A DNA stretch of 64,000 bases from Nonomuraea sp. NEAU-A123 (GCF_018603905.1 NZ_JAHFZZ010000024.1:62001-126000); one strand, 5' to 3'; shown: positions 52,681 to 62,046, counted from the first letter of the stretch. Made by a program: numbers and translations. The notes: a model not told the origin generated them from the sequence alone.

Positions 52681-52955
52681 GTCACGCACCATACTGATCA
52701 CCGGAGTCACCGGAACCGTGTCCACCGCACTGATGAAGGCGCTGGACGGAGCCGATGTGGACCTCCTCGCTCTCGTCCGCGAAGAGTCCAGGTGCGAGCG
52801 GGGCGCCGAGGTCTTCGTCGGTGACCTCGATCGCTGAATCTGGCCTCGGCGCGGATCGGCATGATCGACGTCCGCGACATCGCCGAGTGCGCCGCCCGCG
52901 TGACCTCGCCGACTTCGCCCGCGACCACGCCGCAGCCTTCACGCCGAAACCGTGA
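52681..52955 (+). pseudogene. NmrA-like NAD(P)-binding protein collapsed by deletions
   Basis: The N-terminal Rossmann start SRTILITGVTGTVSTALMKA is present to FVGDLDR, followed by TGA at 52836. Then a middle piece (RIGMIDVRDIAECAARV) and the C-terminal end (RDLADFARDHAAAF) follow within 120 bp, in shifted frames. About 200 residues normally between these motifs are missing. In relatives such genes are divergent from LysR genes, as here, so one locus has been eroded by several deletions. Confidence 0.7.
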
Positions 52956-53261
52956 CCCGGGCCGTGTGGCCCCTCTCATCACTATGACGTTACGCTAAGA
53001 TGTCAGGACAAAGTATTGACGCAGGCCGCATCGGCAAGGCAGGCTGCATACCATCGCCGACCACCTTGACCTGGGGCGGACCGCGGCGCGCTCGAGGCAT
53101 TAGGCGTCGCGGAGCCGGGCGATCTGTCGAGGGCCCGTACCGCGTTCCGAGATCGAAGGGATCGAGTAGCCATGACCACTCCGTCCACCCCGCCGGTGGC
53201 CGCACTCCATCCGAGCGCCGGGCACCGGCTCGCCTCGGCGCGCGCGGCGGGGGCGTAAGCG
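52956..53261. other. upstream region of the inositol operon
   Basis: This 306-bp stretch holds a perfect palindrome TGTCAGGACA at 53001-53010, followed by TATTGAC. A 29-codon open frame from ATG 53171 to TAA 53259 ends just before iolC but has no family match; it may be a leader peptide or chance. Promoter elements cannot be fixed with confidence. Confidence 0.4.
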
Positions 53262-54323
53262 ATGGCGCAGTCATACGACCTGGTGTCCATCGGCCGGTGC
53301 GGGGTGGACATCTACCCGCTCGACCACGGCGTCGGCCTGGAGGACGTGGAACGGTTCGGCAAGTTCCTGGGCGGCAGCGCGACCAACGTCGCGGTGGCCG
53401 CGGCCCGGCACGGGCGCCGCGCGACGATCATCACGCGTACCGGGCGGGACCCGTTCGGCCGCTTCGTCCGTCGAGAGCTGCGCGGCTTCGGCGTGGACGA
53501 CGTCTTCGCCGGTGAGGTCGACGGGCCGCCGACTCCGGTGACGTTCTGCGAGATCTTCCCCCCGGATGATTTCCCGCTGTACTTCTACCGCTATCCGATC
53601 GCGCCCGACCTGCTGATCGAGCCGGAGGAGGTGCCGCTCGACGCCGTGCGCGAGGCCGGGGTCTTCTGGGCCACCGTCACGGGGCTGTCGCAGGAGCCGT
53701 CGCGCTCGGCGCACTTCGCCGCCTGGCGGGCCCGCGGCCGTCGCGCGCATACCGTGCTCGATCTCGACTACCGGCCGATGTTCTGGCCGGACCCGGGTGA
53801 GGCGGGCGCGCAGGTGAGCGAGGCGCTGGAGCACGTCACGGTGGCGGTCGGCAACCGGGAGGAGTGCGAGGTCGCGGTCGGGGAGGCCGACCCGCGGCGG
53901 GCGGCGGACGCCCTGCTGGAGCGGGGCGTGGAGCTGGCGATCGTGAAGCAGGGGCCCAAGGGGGTGCTCGCCGCGACCGCGGACGAGCGCGTTGAGGTGC
54001 CGCCCTTCCCGGTGACGGTCGTCAACGGCCTCGGCGCCGGCGACGCCTTCGGCGGCGCGCTCGTCCACGGCCTGCTGTCCGGCTGGGACCTGACCCGCAT
54101 CCTGCGCTTCGCGAACGTGGCGGGCGCCATCGTCGCCGGCCGGCTCGAATGCGCCGACGCCATGCCGACCGAGGCCGAAGTCGAGTCGGTACTGAAGAGC
54201 GCGGTACTGAAGAGCGCGGTACTGAAGAGCGCGGGGCTGAGCAGCGTGGGGCTGAGCAGCGAGACACCGGAGAGCGTGGGGCTGAAGAGCGCCATGCCGA
54301 ACAGTGAAGAGGACGGACGATGA
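53262..54323 (+). CDS. iolC: 5-dehydro-2-deoxygluconokinase
   Basis: A 353-residue PfkB-family sugar kinase. Motifs are FGKFLGGSATNVAVAAARHG, ITRTGRDPFGRFVRREL, and the ATP/catalytic VVNGLGAGDAFGGALVHG (Asp about 261). It phosphorylates 5-dehydro-2-deoxygluconate in myo-inositol breakdown. The last 45 residues are eight 5-residue repeats (VLKSA type) beyond the normal end of the fold. It overlaps the aldolase gene by ATGA. It is the first gene of the iolC-aldolase-iolB-iolD-mmsA operon. Confidence 0.9.
   Translation: MAQSYDLVSIGRCGVDIYPLDHGVGLEDVERFGKFLGGSATNVAVAAARHGRRATIITRTGRDPFGRFVRRELRGFGVDDVFAGEVDGPPTPVTFCEIFPPDDFPLYFYRYPIAPDLLIEPEEVPLDAVREAGVFWATVTGLSQEPSRSAHFAAWRARGRRAHTVLDLDYRPMFWPDPGEAGAQVSEALEHVTVAVGNREECEVAVGEADPRRAADALLERGVELAIVKQGPKGVLAATADERVEVPPFPVTVVNGLGAGDAFGGALVHGLLSGWDLTRILRFANVAGAIVAGRLECADAMPTEAEVESVLKSAVLKSAVLKSAGLSSVGLSSETPESVGLKSAMPNSEEDGR
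54189..54308 (+). repeat. eight 15-nt tandem repeats at the 3' end of iolC
   Basis: Three perfect copies of GTACTGAAGAGCGCG (54189-54233) are followed by five diverged units encoding GLSSV, GLSSE, TPESV, GLKSA and MPNSE. The repeats extend the C-terminus without disturbing the overlap with the next gene. Confidence 0.85.
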
Positions 54324-55222
54324 CGATCCAGACGCCGAGTCGCCCCGGCATCGCCGATCTGACCGAGATCCGGGTACGCGAACCGCGCCGGATCGCCGAA
54401 GGCTGGGCCGCCCGCCGGCGGCGCGACCTGGTGGGCGCGGACGGCAGGCTGCTCATCGTGGCCGCCGACCACCCGGCCCGCGGCGCGCTCGGCGTGCGCG
54501 CGGACGCCAGGGCGATGGCCTCACGCAGCAACCTGCTGGAGCGCCTGACGACGGCGCTGTCGCGCCCCGGAGTGGACGGCGTGCTCGGCACCCCCGACAT
54601 CCTGGACGACCTGCTGCTGCTGGGAGCGTTGGAGAACAAGGTCGCGATCGGCTCGATGAACCGGGGCGGGCTGCAGGGCGCGGTCTTCGAGCTGGACGAT
54701 CGCTTCACCGCCTACACCGCGGCGGAGATCGTCGCCCGCGGCCTGGAGGGCGGCAAGATGCTCACCCGGATCTGCCTCGACGATCCCGGCACGGCCGCCA
54801 CGCTGGAGGCCGGCGGCCGGGCGGTCACCGAGCTGGGCGCGCACGGCGTCATGGCGATGGTGGAGCCGTTCCTGTCGGTCCGCCGCGAGGGCAGGGTGCA
54901 CAATCTGCTCGACCCCGACTCGACCATCACCTCCGTCCACATCGCCGCCGGGCTCGGCGCCACCAGCCAGCACACCTGGCTGAAGCTGCCCGTGGTCGAG
55001 GAGCTGGACCGGGTCATGGACGCCACGACCCTGCCCACCCTGCTGCTGGGCGGCGACCCCGGTGGTCACCCCGACGAGACCTACGCCAGGTGGGGGAGAG
55101 CCCTGCGGCTGCCCGCCGTGCGGGGACTGGTCGTGGGAAGGGCGCTGCTGTTCCCGCCCGACGGCGACGTGGCCGCGGCGGTGGACCTCGCCGCGGGGCT
55201 CGTACACGGAGACGGCTCATGA
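54320..55222 (+). CDS. Cgl0159-type TIM-barrel aldolase of inositol operons
   Basis: A 300-residue (beta/alpha)8 protein. Motifs are LLIVAADHPARGALGV, LGTPDILDDLLLLGAL, GGKMLTRICLDDPGTAATL and QHTWLKLPVVEELDRV. Proteins like Cgl0159 of Corynebacterium lie in iol operons and are thought to cleave 6-phospho-5-dehydro-2-deoxygluconate in place of IolJ. The Lys in TWLKLP is a likely Schiff-base residue. It is coupled to iolC and iolB by 4-bp overlaps. Confidence 0.82.
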   Translation: MTIQTPSRPGIADLTEIRVREPRRIAEGWAARRRRDLVGADGRLLIVAADHPARGALGVRADARAMASRSNLLERLTTALSRPGVDGVLGTPDILDDLLLLGALENKVAIGSMNRGGLQGAVFELDDRFTAYTAAEIVARGLEGGKMLTRICLDDPGTAATLEAGGRAVTELGAHGVMAMVEPFLSVRREGRVHNLLDPDSTITSVHIAAGLGATSQHTWLKLPVVEELDRVMDATTLPTLLLGGDPGGHPDETYARWGRALRLPAVRGLVVGRALLFPPDGDVAAAVDLAAGLVHGDGS

Positions 55223-56115
55223 ACGACAACGAACGCTGGGTCCGGCCGTACGGCACGGCCGCCGAAGGGCCCTTCCAGGTGTCGATCACCGACGCCGTGC
55301 CCGGGTGGGCCCGTACGAGCCTGCGCGTGGCCACGCTGGCGCCGTTCGCGCAGGTGGAGCTGGACACCGGGGACAGCGAGGTCATCGTGGTGCCCCTGCG
55401 GGGCGGCGCCGACGTCACGGCCGTCGACCACGCGGGAGAGCACCACAAGGCCCGGCTGGCCGGACGCGCGAGCGTGTTCGCCGGGCCCACCGACGTCGCC
55501 TACGTTCCCAGGGGCGCCGCTCTCACGGTGACCGCCGGCGAGCGTCCGGCGACGATCGCGCTCTGCGGAGCGAAGGCCGCCGAACGCACCGAGCCGCCGC
55601 CGTTCCGGCACCTGGCCGCGGCCGACGTCCCCGTCGAGCAGCGCGGCGCCGGCGCGGCCGCGCGCCAGGTGCGTAACTTCGGGATCCCGCAGGTGCTCGA
55701 CGCCGACTCGATCATCGCCTGCGAGGTGATCACGCCCGCCGGCAACTGGAGCTCCTACCCGCCGCACAAGCACGACGAGGAGCGCGACGGCCTGGAGACC
55801 GAGCTGGAGGAGATCTACTACTTCGAGGTCGAGGCCCGGCCGGGCGCCCCAGACGGCGCGGACCCCGTCGGCTACCAGCGCGTGTACGGCACCGCCGAAC
55901 GCCCCATCGACGTCCTCGCCGAGGTCCGCACCGGCGACGTCGTCCTCGTCCCGCACGGGTGGCACGGCCCCGCGATGGCCCCGCCCGGCTACGACCTGTA
56001 CTACCTCAACGTGATGGCCGGCCCCGGCGCCACCCGGGCCTGGCTCATCTGCGACGACCCCGCCCACGCCTGGATCCGCCAGACCTGGGCCCAGCAGCCG
56101 GGAGGAACCCGATGA
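55219..56115 (+). CDS. iolB: 5-deoxy-glucuronate isomerase
   Basis: A 298-residue bicupin. The C-terminal cupin has the metal ligands in SSYPPHKHDEER and LEEIYYFEV, with VLVPHGWHGP as the last His. It interconverts 5-deoxy-glucuronate and 5-dehydro-2-deoxygluconate. It lies between the aldolase gene and iolD with ATGA overlaps on both sides. Length is normal for the family. Confidence 0.93.
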   Translation: MNDNERWVRPYGTAAEGPFQVSITDAVPGWARTSLRVATLAPFAQVELDTGDSEVIVVPLRGGADVTAVDHAGEHHKARLAGRASVFAGPTDVAYVPRGAALTVTAGERPATIALCGAKAAERTEPPPFRHLAAADVPVEQRGAGAAARQVRNFGIPQVLDADSIIACEVITPAGNWSSYPPHKHDEERDGLETELEEIYYFEVEARPGAPDGADPVGYQRVYGTAERPIDVLAEVRTGDVVLVPHGWHGPAMAPPGYDLYYLNVMAGPGATRAWLICDDPAHAWIRQTWAQQPGGTR

Positions 56116-58064
56116 CCGGCACGGTACGCCTGACCGTCAGCCAGGCCGTCGTGCGCTTCCTGGCCGTCCAGTGGAGCGAGCGCGACGGGCGGCGGCAGAA
56201 GCTGTTCGCCGGGTGCTTCGGCATCTTCGGCCACGGCAACGTCGCCGGGCTCGGTCAGGCGCTGCTGCAGGACGAGCTCGCCGACGACCACCCGGACCGC
56301 CTGCCGTACGTGCTGGCCCGCAACGAGCAGGCGATGGTGCACACGGCCGTGGCCTACGCCCGCCAGAAGGATCGCCTCCAGACCTGGGTCTGCACGGCGT
56401 CCGTCGGCCCCGGCTCGACCAACATGCTCACCGGGGCGGCGCTGGCCACCATCAACCGGCTGCCGGTGCTGTTGCTGCCGTCGGGCACGTTCGCGACGCG
56501 GGTGGCGGGGCCGGTGCTGCAGGAGCTGGAGGCGCCGTACGCGGCGGACGTCACCGTCAACGACGCCTTCCGCCCGCTGTCGCGCTTCTTCGACCGGGTC
56601 AACCGGCCCGAGCAACTGCCCTCGGCGCTGCTCGGCGCCATGCGGGTGCTGACCGACCCGGTGGAGACGGGGGCGGTGACGATCGTGCTGCCGCAGGACG
56701 TGCAGGCGGAGGCGTTCGACTGGCCGGTGGAGCTCTTCGCCCCGCGGGTCTGGCGGGTGGGCCGGCCCCTGCCGGAGACCGCCGACCTCGCCGAGGCCGC
56801 GGCGCTGATCTCGGCGGCCCGGCGGCCGTTCGTCGTGGCGGGCGGCGGGGTGCACTACTCCGGCGCCGAGGACGCCTTGCGCGCGTTCTGCGAGGCGACC
56901 GGCATCCCGGTGGGGGAGAGCCAGGCCGGCAAGGGCGCGCTGCCGCACGGCCACCCGCAGGCGATGGGCGCCGTCGGCTCGACGGGCACCACCGCCGCCA
57001 ACGCGCTGGCCAGGGAGGCCGACCTGGTGATCGGGATCGGCACCCGCTACAGCGACTTCACCACCGCCTCGCGCACCGCCTTCCAGGATCCGGGCGTGCG
57101 CTTCGTCAACGTCAACGTCGCGCGCTTCGACGCCGGCAAGCTGGCGGGCCTGTCGGTCGTGGCCGACGCCCGCGAGGCCCTGACCGCGCTCACCCAGGCG
57201 CTGGACGGTCACCACGTGGACCCGGCCTATCGGGAACGGCAGGCCGGGCTGTGGCGCGAGTGGGACGCCAAGGTGGAGGCGGCGTACAACCCGCCCCCGG
57301 AGGTCACCGGCGCGCTCGCCGACGGCGTGCTCACCCAGGGCACCGTGCTCGGCCGTGTCAACGAGCTGTCCGACCCCGCGGACGTGGTGGTGTGCGCGGC
57401 CGGCTCCATGCCCGGCGACCTGCACAAGCTGTGGCGGGTGCGCGAGCGCAAGGCCTACCACGTCGAGTACGGCTACTCCTGCATGGGCTACGAGATCCCG
57501 GGCGGCATCGGCGTCCGGCTGGCGGACCCGGGCCGGGACGTCTTCGTCATGGTGGGCGACGGCTCGTACCTGATGATGCCGACCGAGCTGGTCACCGCCG
57601 TCCAGGAACGCATCAAGATCATCGTCGTTCTGGTCCAGAACCACGGCTTCCACTCCATCGGCTCGCTGTCGGAGGAGCTCGGTTCGCAGCGCTTCGGCAC
57701 CAGCTACCGCTTCCGCGACGAAGCCACCGGCCGGCTGGCGGGCGACCGGCTGCCGGTCGACCTGGCCGCCAGCGCCCGCAGCTTCGGTGCCACCGTCATC
57801 GAGGTACGCGACCGGCAGGAGCTCGAACAGGCGATCAAGGACGCCAAGACCGCCCCGGCGGACGGCGGCCCCGTCGTCATCCACGTCGAGACCGACCCGA
57901 TGGTGCACGCCCCGGACAGCGAATCCTGGTGGGACGTCCCGGTCAGCCAGGTCAGCGAGCTCGGCACCACCCGCCGCGCCTACGAGCGGTACACGACGCA
58001 CAAAGCCTCGCAACGCCCCCACGTGGCCCCGACACCCCACGACCCGGAAGGACCAGTACGTTGA
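56112..58064 (+). CDS. iolD: trihydroxycyclohexane-1,2-dione hydrolase
   Basis: A 650-residue thiamine-diphosphate enzyme. It has ARNEQAMVHTAVAYARQ with the activating Glu, TASVGPGSTNMLTGAA, and a C-terminal binding motif MVGDGSYLMMPTELVTAVQE followed by NHGFHSIG. It opens the ring of 3D-trihydroxycyclohexane-1,2-dione. It overlaps mmsA by TTGA, so mmsA translation is coupled. Confidence 0.93.
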   Translation: MTGTVRLTVSQAVVRFLAVQWSERDGRRQKLFAGCFGIFGHGNVAGLGQALLQDELADDHPDRLPYVLARNEQAMVHTAVAYARQKDRLQTWVCTASVGPGSTNMLTGAALATINRLPVLLLPSGTFATRVAGPVLQELEAPYAADVTVNDAFRPLSRFFDRVNRPEQLPSALLGAMRVLTDPVETGAVTIVLPQDVQAEAFDWPVELFAPRVWRVGRPLPETADLAEAAALISAARRPFVVAGGGVHYSGAEDALRAFCEATGIPVGESQAGKGALPHGHPQAMGAVGSTGTTAANALAREADLVIGIGTRYSDFTTASRTAFQDPGVRFVNVNVARFDAGKLAGLSVVADAREALTALTQALDGHHVDPAYRERQAGLWREWDAKVEAAYNPPPEVTGALADGVLTQGTVLGRVNELSDPADVVVCAAGSMPGDLHKLWRVRERKAYHVEYGYSCMGYEIPGGIGVRLADPGRDVFVMVGDGSYLMMPTELVTAVQERIKIIVVLVQNHGFHSIGSLSEELGSQRFGTSYRFRDEATGRLAGDRLPVDLAASARSFGATVIEVRDRQELEQAIKDAKTAPADGGPVVIHVETDPMVHAPDSESWWDVPVSQVSELGTTRRAYERYTTHKASQRPHVAPTPHDPEGPVR

Positions 58065-59554
58065 CCACTCACATCACCCACCTCATCGGAGGCCGTTCCT
58101 GGGAGGGCGGCTCCGAGCGAACCGGCGTCGTGCACAACCCCGCGTCCGGCGCCGTCACCGGCCGCGTCGACTTCGCCTCGGCCGGTCTCGTCGGCGAGGC
58201 CGTCGCGACCGCCAAGGCGGCCTGGACGGGCTGGGCCGGCACCTCGCTGGCCAAGCGCGCCCAGGTGCTGTTCGCCTTCCGCGAGCTGCTGAACGCGCGC
58301 AAGCACGAGATCGCCGCGCTGATCACCGCCGAGCACGGCAAGGTCCTCGACGACGCGCTCGGCGAGGTCACCCGGGGGCTGGAGGTCGCCGAGTTCGCGT
58401 GCGGCATCCCGCACCTGCTCAAGGGCGGGTTCAGTGAGAACGCTTCCACCCGGGTCGACGTGTACTCCATCCGGCAGCCGCTCGGTGTCGTGGCGGTGAT
58501 CTCGCCGTTCAACTTCCCGGCGATGGTGCCGCTGTGGTTCGTCCCGATCGCCATCGCCTGCGGCAACGCGGTGATACTCAAGCCCTCCGAGAAGGACCCC
58601 TCGGCGGCCGTCGCCATGGCCCGCCTGTGGACCGAGGCCGGCCTGCCCGACGGCGTCATGAACGTCGTGCACGGCGACAAGGAGGCCGTGGACGCCCTGC
58701 TCACCCATCCCGACGTGCGGGCCGTCTCGTTCGTCGGCTCCACCCCGATCGCCCGGTACGTCTACGAGACCGGCACCGCGCACGGCAAGCGGGTGCAGGC
58801 CCTCGGCGGCGCCAAGAACCACATGCTCGTCCTGCCCGACGCCGACCTCGATCTCACCGCCGACGCCGCCGTCAACGCCGGCTTCGGCTCAGCCGGCGAA
58901 CGCTGCATGGCGATCTCCGCGCTCGTCGCGGTCGACACCATCGCCGACGAACTCGTCGAGAAGATCAAGGACCGGATGCGCAAGCTACGCACCGGTGACG
59001 GCACCCGGGGCTGCGACATGGGCCCGCTGGTCACCCGCCAGCACCGCGACAAGGTGGCCGGGTACGTCGGGGAAGGAAGCGCCGCGGGCGCGACGCTCGT
59101 CGTGGACGGCCGCGCGGGGGACTTCGACGGCGGCGAGGACGGCTTCTGGCTCGGGCCCACCCTGTTCGACGACGTCACCCCCGACATGTCCATCTACCGC
59201 GACGAGATCTTCGGCCCGGTGCTGTCCGTCGTCCGCGTGAAGTCCTACGACGAGGGCCTGGCCCTCATCAACGCCAACCCGTACGGCAACGGCACGGCCA
59301 TCTTCACCAACGACGGCGGGGCGGCGCGGCGCTTCCAGAACGAGGTGGAGGTCGGCATGGTGGGCATCAACGTGCCGATCCCGGTGCCGGTGGCGTACTA
59401 CTCCTTCGGCGGCTGGAAGAACAGCCTGTTCGGGGACACCCACGCGCACGGCACGGAGGGCGTGCACTTCTTCACCCGTGGCAAGGTCGTCACCTCCCGC
59501 TGGCTCGACCCTTCGCACGGCGGGCTCAATCTCGGTTTCCCGCAGAACGACTGA
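58061..59554 (+). CDS. mmsA: methylmalonate-semialdehyde dehydrogenase (CoA-acylating)
   Basis: A 497-residue aldehyde dehydrogenase. It has VVAVISPFNFPAMVPLWFVP, ILKPSEKDPSAA, FVGSTPIARYVYETG, and the catalytic Cys in GSAGERCMAIS. It converts malonate semialdehyde (or methylmalonate semialdehyde) to acetyl- or propionyl-CoA, the last inositol step. The TTG at 58061 overlapping the iolD stop is taken as start, because no ATG or GTG lies nearby and TTHITHLIGGRSW is the usual N-terminus. Confidence 0.92.
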   Translation: MTTHITHLIGGRSWEGGSERTGVVHNPASGAVTGRVDFASAGLVGEAVATAKAAWTGWAGTSLAKRAQVLFAFRELLNARKHEIAALITAEHGKVLDDALGEVTRGLEVAEFACGIPHLLKGGFSENASTRVDVYSIRQPLGVVAVISPFNFPAMVPLWFVPIAIACGNAVILKPSEKDPSAAVAMARLWTEAGLPDGVMNVVHGDKEAVDALLTHPDVRAVSFVGSTPIARYVYETGTAHGKRVQALGGAKNHMLVLPDADLDLTADAAVNAGFGSAGERCMAISALVAVDTIADELVEKIKDRMRKLRTGDGTRGCDMGPLVTRQHRDKVAGYVGEGSAAGATLVVDGRAGDFDGGEDGFWLGPTLFDDVTPDMSIYRDEIFGPVLSVVRVKSYDEGLALINANPYGNGTAIFTNDGGAARRFQNEVEVGMVGINVPIPVPVAYYSFGGWKNSLFGDTHAHGTEGVHFFTRGKVVTSRWLDPSHGGLNLGFPQND

Positions 59555-59620
59555 CCGCCCCTCACGAAAGAAAGGACAAGCATCTATCGTCAAATGGTAA
59601 ATCCGCATTCCCGGAAACCA

Positions 59621-60649
59621 TTAGATCCGTGGAGAAAGGCCGGTGCTGCCACGGACGATCAGACGTGTGGGAAGCAGGATCTCGCGGCGTTCCTGATGTG
59701 CGCCGTCCAGCCGGTCTATGGCCGCCTGGACGGCGAGCCGGGCCTGCTCCAGCGGTAACTGGCTCACGGTCGTCAGGGCCATGCGGGGGTGCCGCGCCAT
59801 GAGGCTGTCGTCGAAGCCGGCCACCGACATGTCGGCCGGCACGCTGAGGCCCCCGCTCTCCAGCGCCTCGATCGCCCCCAGCGCCGTGCGGTCGTTGAAC
59901 GCGACGACGGCGGTGACGCCCGCGCCGGAGTCGAGCTGCCGCAGCGCCGCCACCCCGTGACGCTCGGTGAGCCCTCCGGGCAGGACGACGGCCTCGATTC
60001 CGTGGCGTAGCACGGCCGCCTGATAGGCGCGCCGCCGGACGGCGGAGATGTGCCCCGGTCCGCCGTCGACGTGCGCGATGCGCCGGTGGCCGAGCGCGAC
60101 CAGGTGGTCGACCACGTCGGAGATGCCCTGCTCGTCGTCGGCGCGGACCACGTCCACGTTCGGCAGGTCGAGCGGGCGCCCCACGCAGACCGTCGGGATG
60201 TCCTCGATGAGGGCGGCCAGCTCGGCCTCGGGCATCGTCGGCCCCAGCAGCAGGAGCGCCTCGCACCGGAAGTCGATGAGCGTCTCGATGGCGCGCCGCT
60301 CGTCGTGGGTGGCGGTCATGGCCCCCAGTACGGTCTCGTAGCCCGCGGCGTCGACCGTCGACTGGATCTCCTCGGCCAGCTCCCCGTGGTAGACGTTGCT
60401 GGGAAGAATGGTCACGCCGATGAGTCGCGTCCGCCTTTTGGCGAGGAGCGTGGCGTTCCTGTCCTTGCGATATCCCAGGCGCTCGGCGACGGCCAGGACG
60501 CGCTTGGTCGTGGCCGCGCTCGGTCCCGCCGAGCCGCTGAGCACCTTCGAGACCAGGCCTTTGGACACGCCGGCGGCGGTGGCGACATCGAGAATCGTGG
60601 GCCGGCGGCGCCCTGGCCGGGGCGGTGTCGGAGCGGTGTGGTCGGCCAT
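59621..60649 (-). CDS. LacI-family transcriptional repressor
   Basis: A 342-residue regulator. The helix-turn-helix is TILDVATAAGVSKGLVSKVL with the hinge NATLLAKRRT. The effector domain has IGVTILPSNVYHGELAEEI, HRRIAHVDGGPGHISAVRR and VAFNDRTALGAIEALE. It is divergent from the Gfo/Idh gene, with a palindrome AAACCGGTTT in between, typical of LacI operators. It probably controls the dehydrogenase-isomerase-transporter genes and possibly the iol operon. Confidence 0.9.
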   Translation of the reverse strand: MADHTAPTPPRPGRRRPTILDVATAAGVSKGLVSKVLSGSAGPSAATTKRVLAVAERLGYRKDRNATLLAKRRTRLIGVTILPSNVYHGELAEEIQSTVDAAGYETVLGAMTATHDERRAIETLIDFRCEALLLLGPTMPEAELAALIEDIPTVCVGRPLDLPNVDVVRADDEQGISDVVDHLVALGHRRIAHVDGGPGHISAVRRRAYQAAVLRHGIEAVVLPGGLTERHGVAALRQLDSGAGVTAVVAFNDRTALGAIEALESGGLSVPADMSVAGFDDSLMARHPRMALTTVSQLPLEQARLAVQAAIDRLDGAHQERREILLPTRLIVRGSTGLSPRI

Positions 60650-60733
60650 GCGGTCACCATAATGCCGAAGGCTTTGTCAGCACAAACCCTTGACATATGC
60701 CTGTAACAAGTCGCATGCTCGGCGCATTCACTT

Positions 60734-60743
60734 AAACCGGTTT
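60734..60743. promoter_or_regulatory. LacI-type operator AAACCGGTTT
   Basis: A perfect 10-bp palindrome with a central CG, the hallmark of LacI/GalR sites. A half-like AAACCGG repeats 9 bp downstream. A TTGACA at 60690-60695 lies upstream as a possible -35 for the rightward genes. Confidence 0.65.
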
Positions 60744-60818
60744 CCAAACCGGCTGTGCGGGCGGTTTACGCGATGCGGACGCCCCCATTCAGTTACGCCC
60801 ATGATCCAAGGAGCTGGC

Positions 60819-62012
60819 ATGCCCAACGACCACATCGGCGTCGCCGTCATCGGTGCCGGGATGGCCGGCAGATCGCACGCCGCCGGCTATCGCAGCGCCA
60901 CGACGACGTACGACTCGGGTCTGCCCGACGTGCGGCTGGTGGCGATCGCCGACGTGAACGAGCACTTCGCGCGGGAGACGGCGCGCCGGTTCGGCTACAC
61001 GCGGGCGGAGACGTCCTGGCAGGCCGTCGCCGAAGCCCCCGACATCGACGTCGTGAGCGTGGTGGTCGCCAATCATCTGCACCGGGAAGTCGTCGAGGGG
61101 CTCCTGGCGGCGGGCAAGCACGTCCTGTGCGAGAAGCCTTTCGCGCCGACCCTCGAGGAGGCCGAGGCCATGGTCGCCGCGGCCCAGGCCAGGCCGGAGC
61201 TGCAGACGGGAGTCGGCTTCACCTTCCGCCGTTCGCCCGCGATCGCGGCGGTCAAGCGGCTGGTCGACGACGGGTCGATGGGGCGGCCGATCCACTTCAA
61301 CGGCCACTACTGGTGTGACTACGGCGCCGACGCCTCGGGGCCGATGAGCTGGCGGTACAAGGGCGGCCCTGGCTCGGGCGCGCTCGCCGACATCGGCAGC
61401 CACCTCGTGGACCTCGCCGAGTTCCTCTGCGGCCCGATGCGGTCCGTCCGGGGGACGACGCTGTCGACGTTCATCACCGAGCGCGCGCTGCCGCTGGGCG
61501 CCGCGGTCGGGCACGCCGCGGCGACGCTGAGCGACGAGCGCGAGCCGGTCGAGAACGAGGACCTGGTCACCTTCACCGCGACCTTCGAATCAGGGGCCAC
61601 GGCGACCATGTCCGCCTCCCGCGTCGCGCTCGGCCTGGCGAACTCCCTCGGCTTCGAACTGTTCGCCGAGAACGCCGCGGCGACCTTCGACCTGCTGCGG
61701 GCCGGCGAGTTCGGCTACATGGACCGCGCGGTGGACGGGCCCACCAAGGGCTACCGGCAGGTAGCCGTCGGCCCGGACCACCCCTACCTCACCGGCGGCC
61801 TGCCCATGGACTTCCCCGGGGTCGGATACGGCCAGAACGACTTGTTCGTCTTCCAGGCCCGGGCGTTCCTGGAGCAGGTGGCCGGGCTCGACCGGCTGCC
61901 CAGGGTGCCCTCGTTCGAGCACGGGCTGCACAACCTCCGGCTCCTCGCCGCGATCACCGAGTCGGCCCGCAACGGCGGCGCCGAGGTCAAGATCGCCTCA
62001 CCCGCTCTCTGA
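60819..62012 (+). CDS. Gfo/Idh/MocA family sugar dehydrogenase
   Basis: A 397-residue NAD(P)-dependent oxidoreductase. The N-terminal Rossmann motif is GVAVIGAGMAGRSHAAGY. VLCEKPFAPTLEEAEAMV holds the conserved EKP Lys. The C-terminal region has GSGALADIGSHLVDLAEF with the active-site Asp/His. AAGGAG at 60808-60813 fixes ATG 60819. It probably oxidises inositol or a related polyol. It lies 34 bp before the isomerase gene. Confidence 0.88.
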   Translation: MPNDHIGVAVIGAGMAGRSHAAGYRSATTTYDSGLPDVRLVAIADVNEHFARETARRFGYTRAETSWQAVAEAPDIDVVSVVVANHLHREVVEGLLAAGKHVLCEKPFAPTLEEAEAMVAAAQARPELQTGVGFTFRRSPAIAAVKRLVDDGSMGRPIHFNGHYWCDYGADASGPMSWRYKGGPGSGALADIGSHLVDLAEFLCGPMRSVRGTTLSTFITERALPLGAAVGHAAATLSDEREPVENEDLVTFTATFESGATATMSASRVALGLANSLGFELFAENAAATFDLLRAGEFGYMDRAVDGPTKGYRQVAVGPDHPYLTGGLPMDFPGVGYGQNDLFVFQARAFLEQVAGLDRLPRVPSFEHGLHNLRLLAAITESARNGGAEVKIASPAL

Positions 62013-62046
62013 CCCACAAGCCACCTCAGCGAAGAAACGAGGACCC

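Noticed and set aside
53171..53259. 29-codon open frame before iolC
   Set aside because: No clear ribosome site or similarity; not enough to call a leader peptide.
56001..58040. Long antisense frame over iolD
   Set aside because: The iolD protein matches its family from end to end; the antisense product has biased, repetitive composition and no motif.
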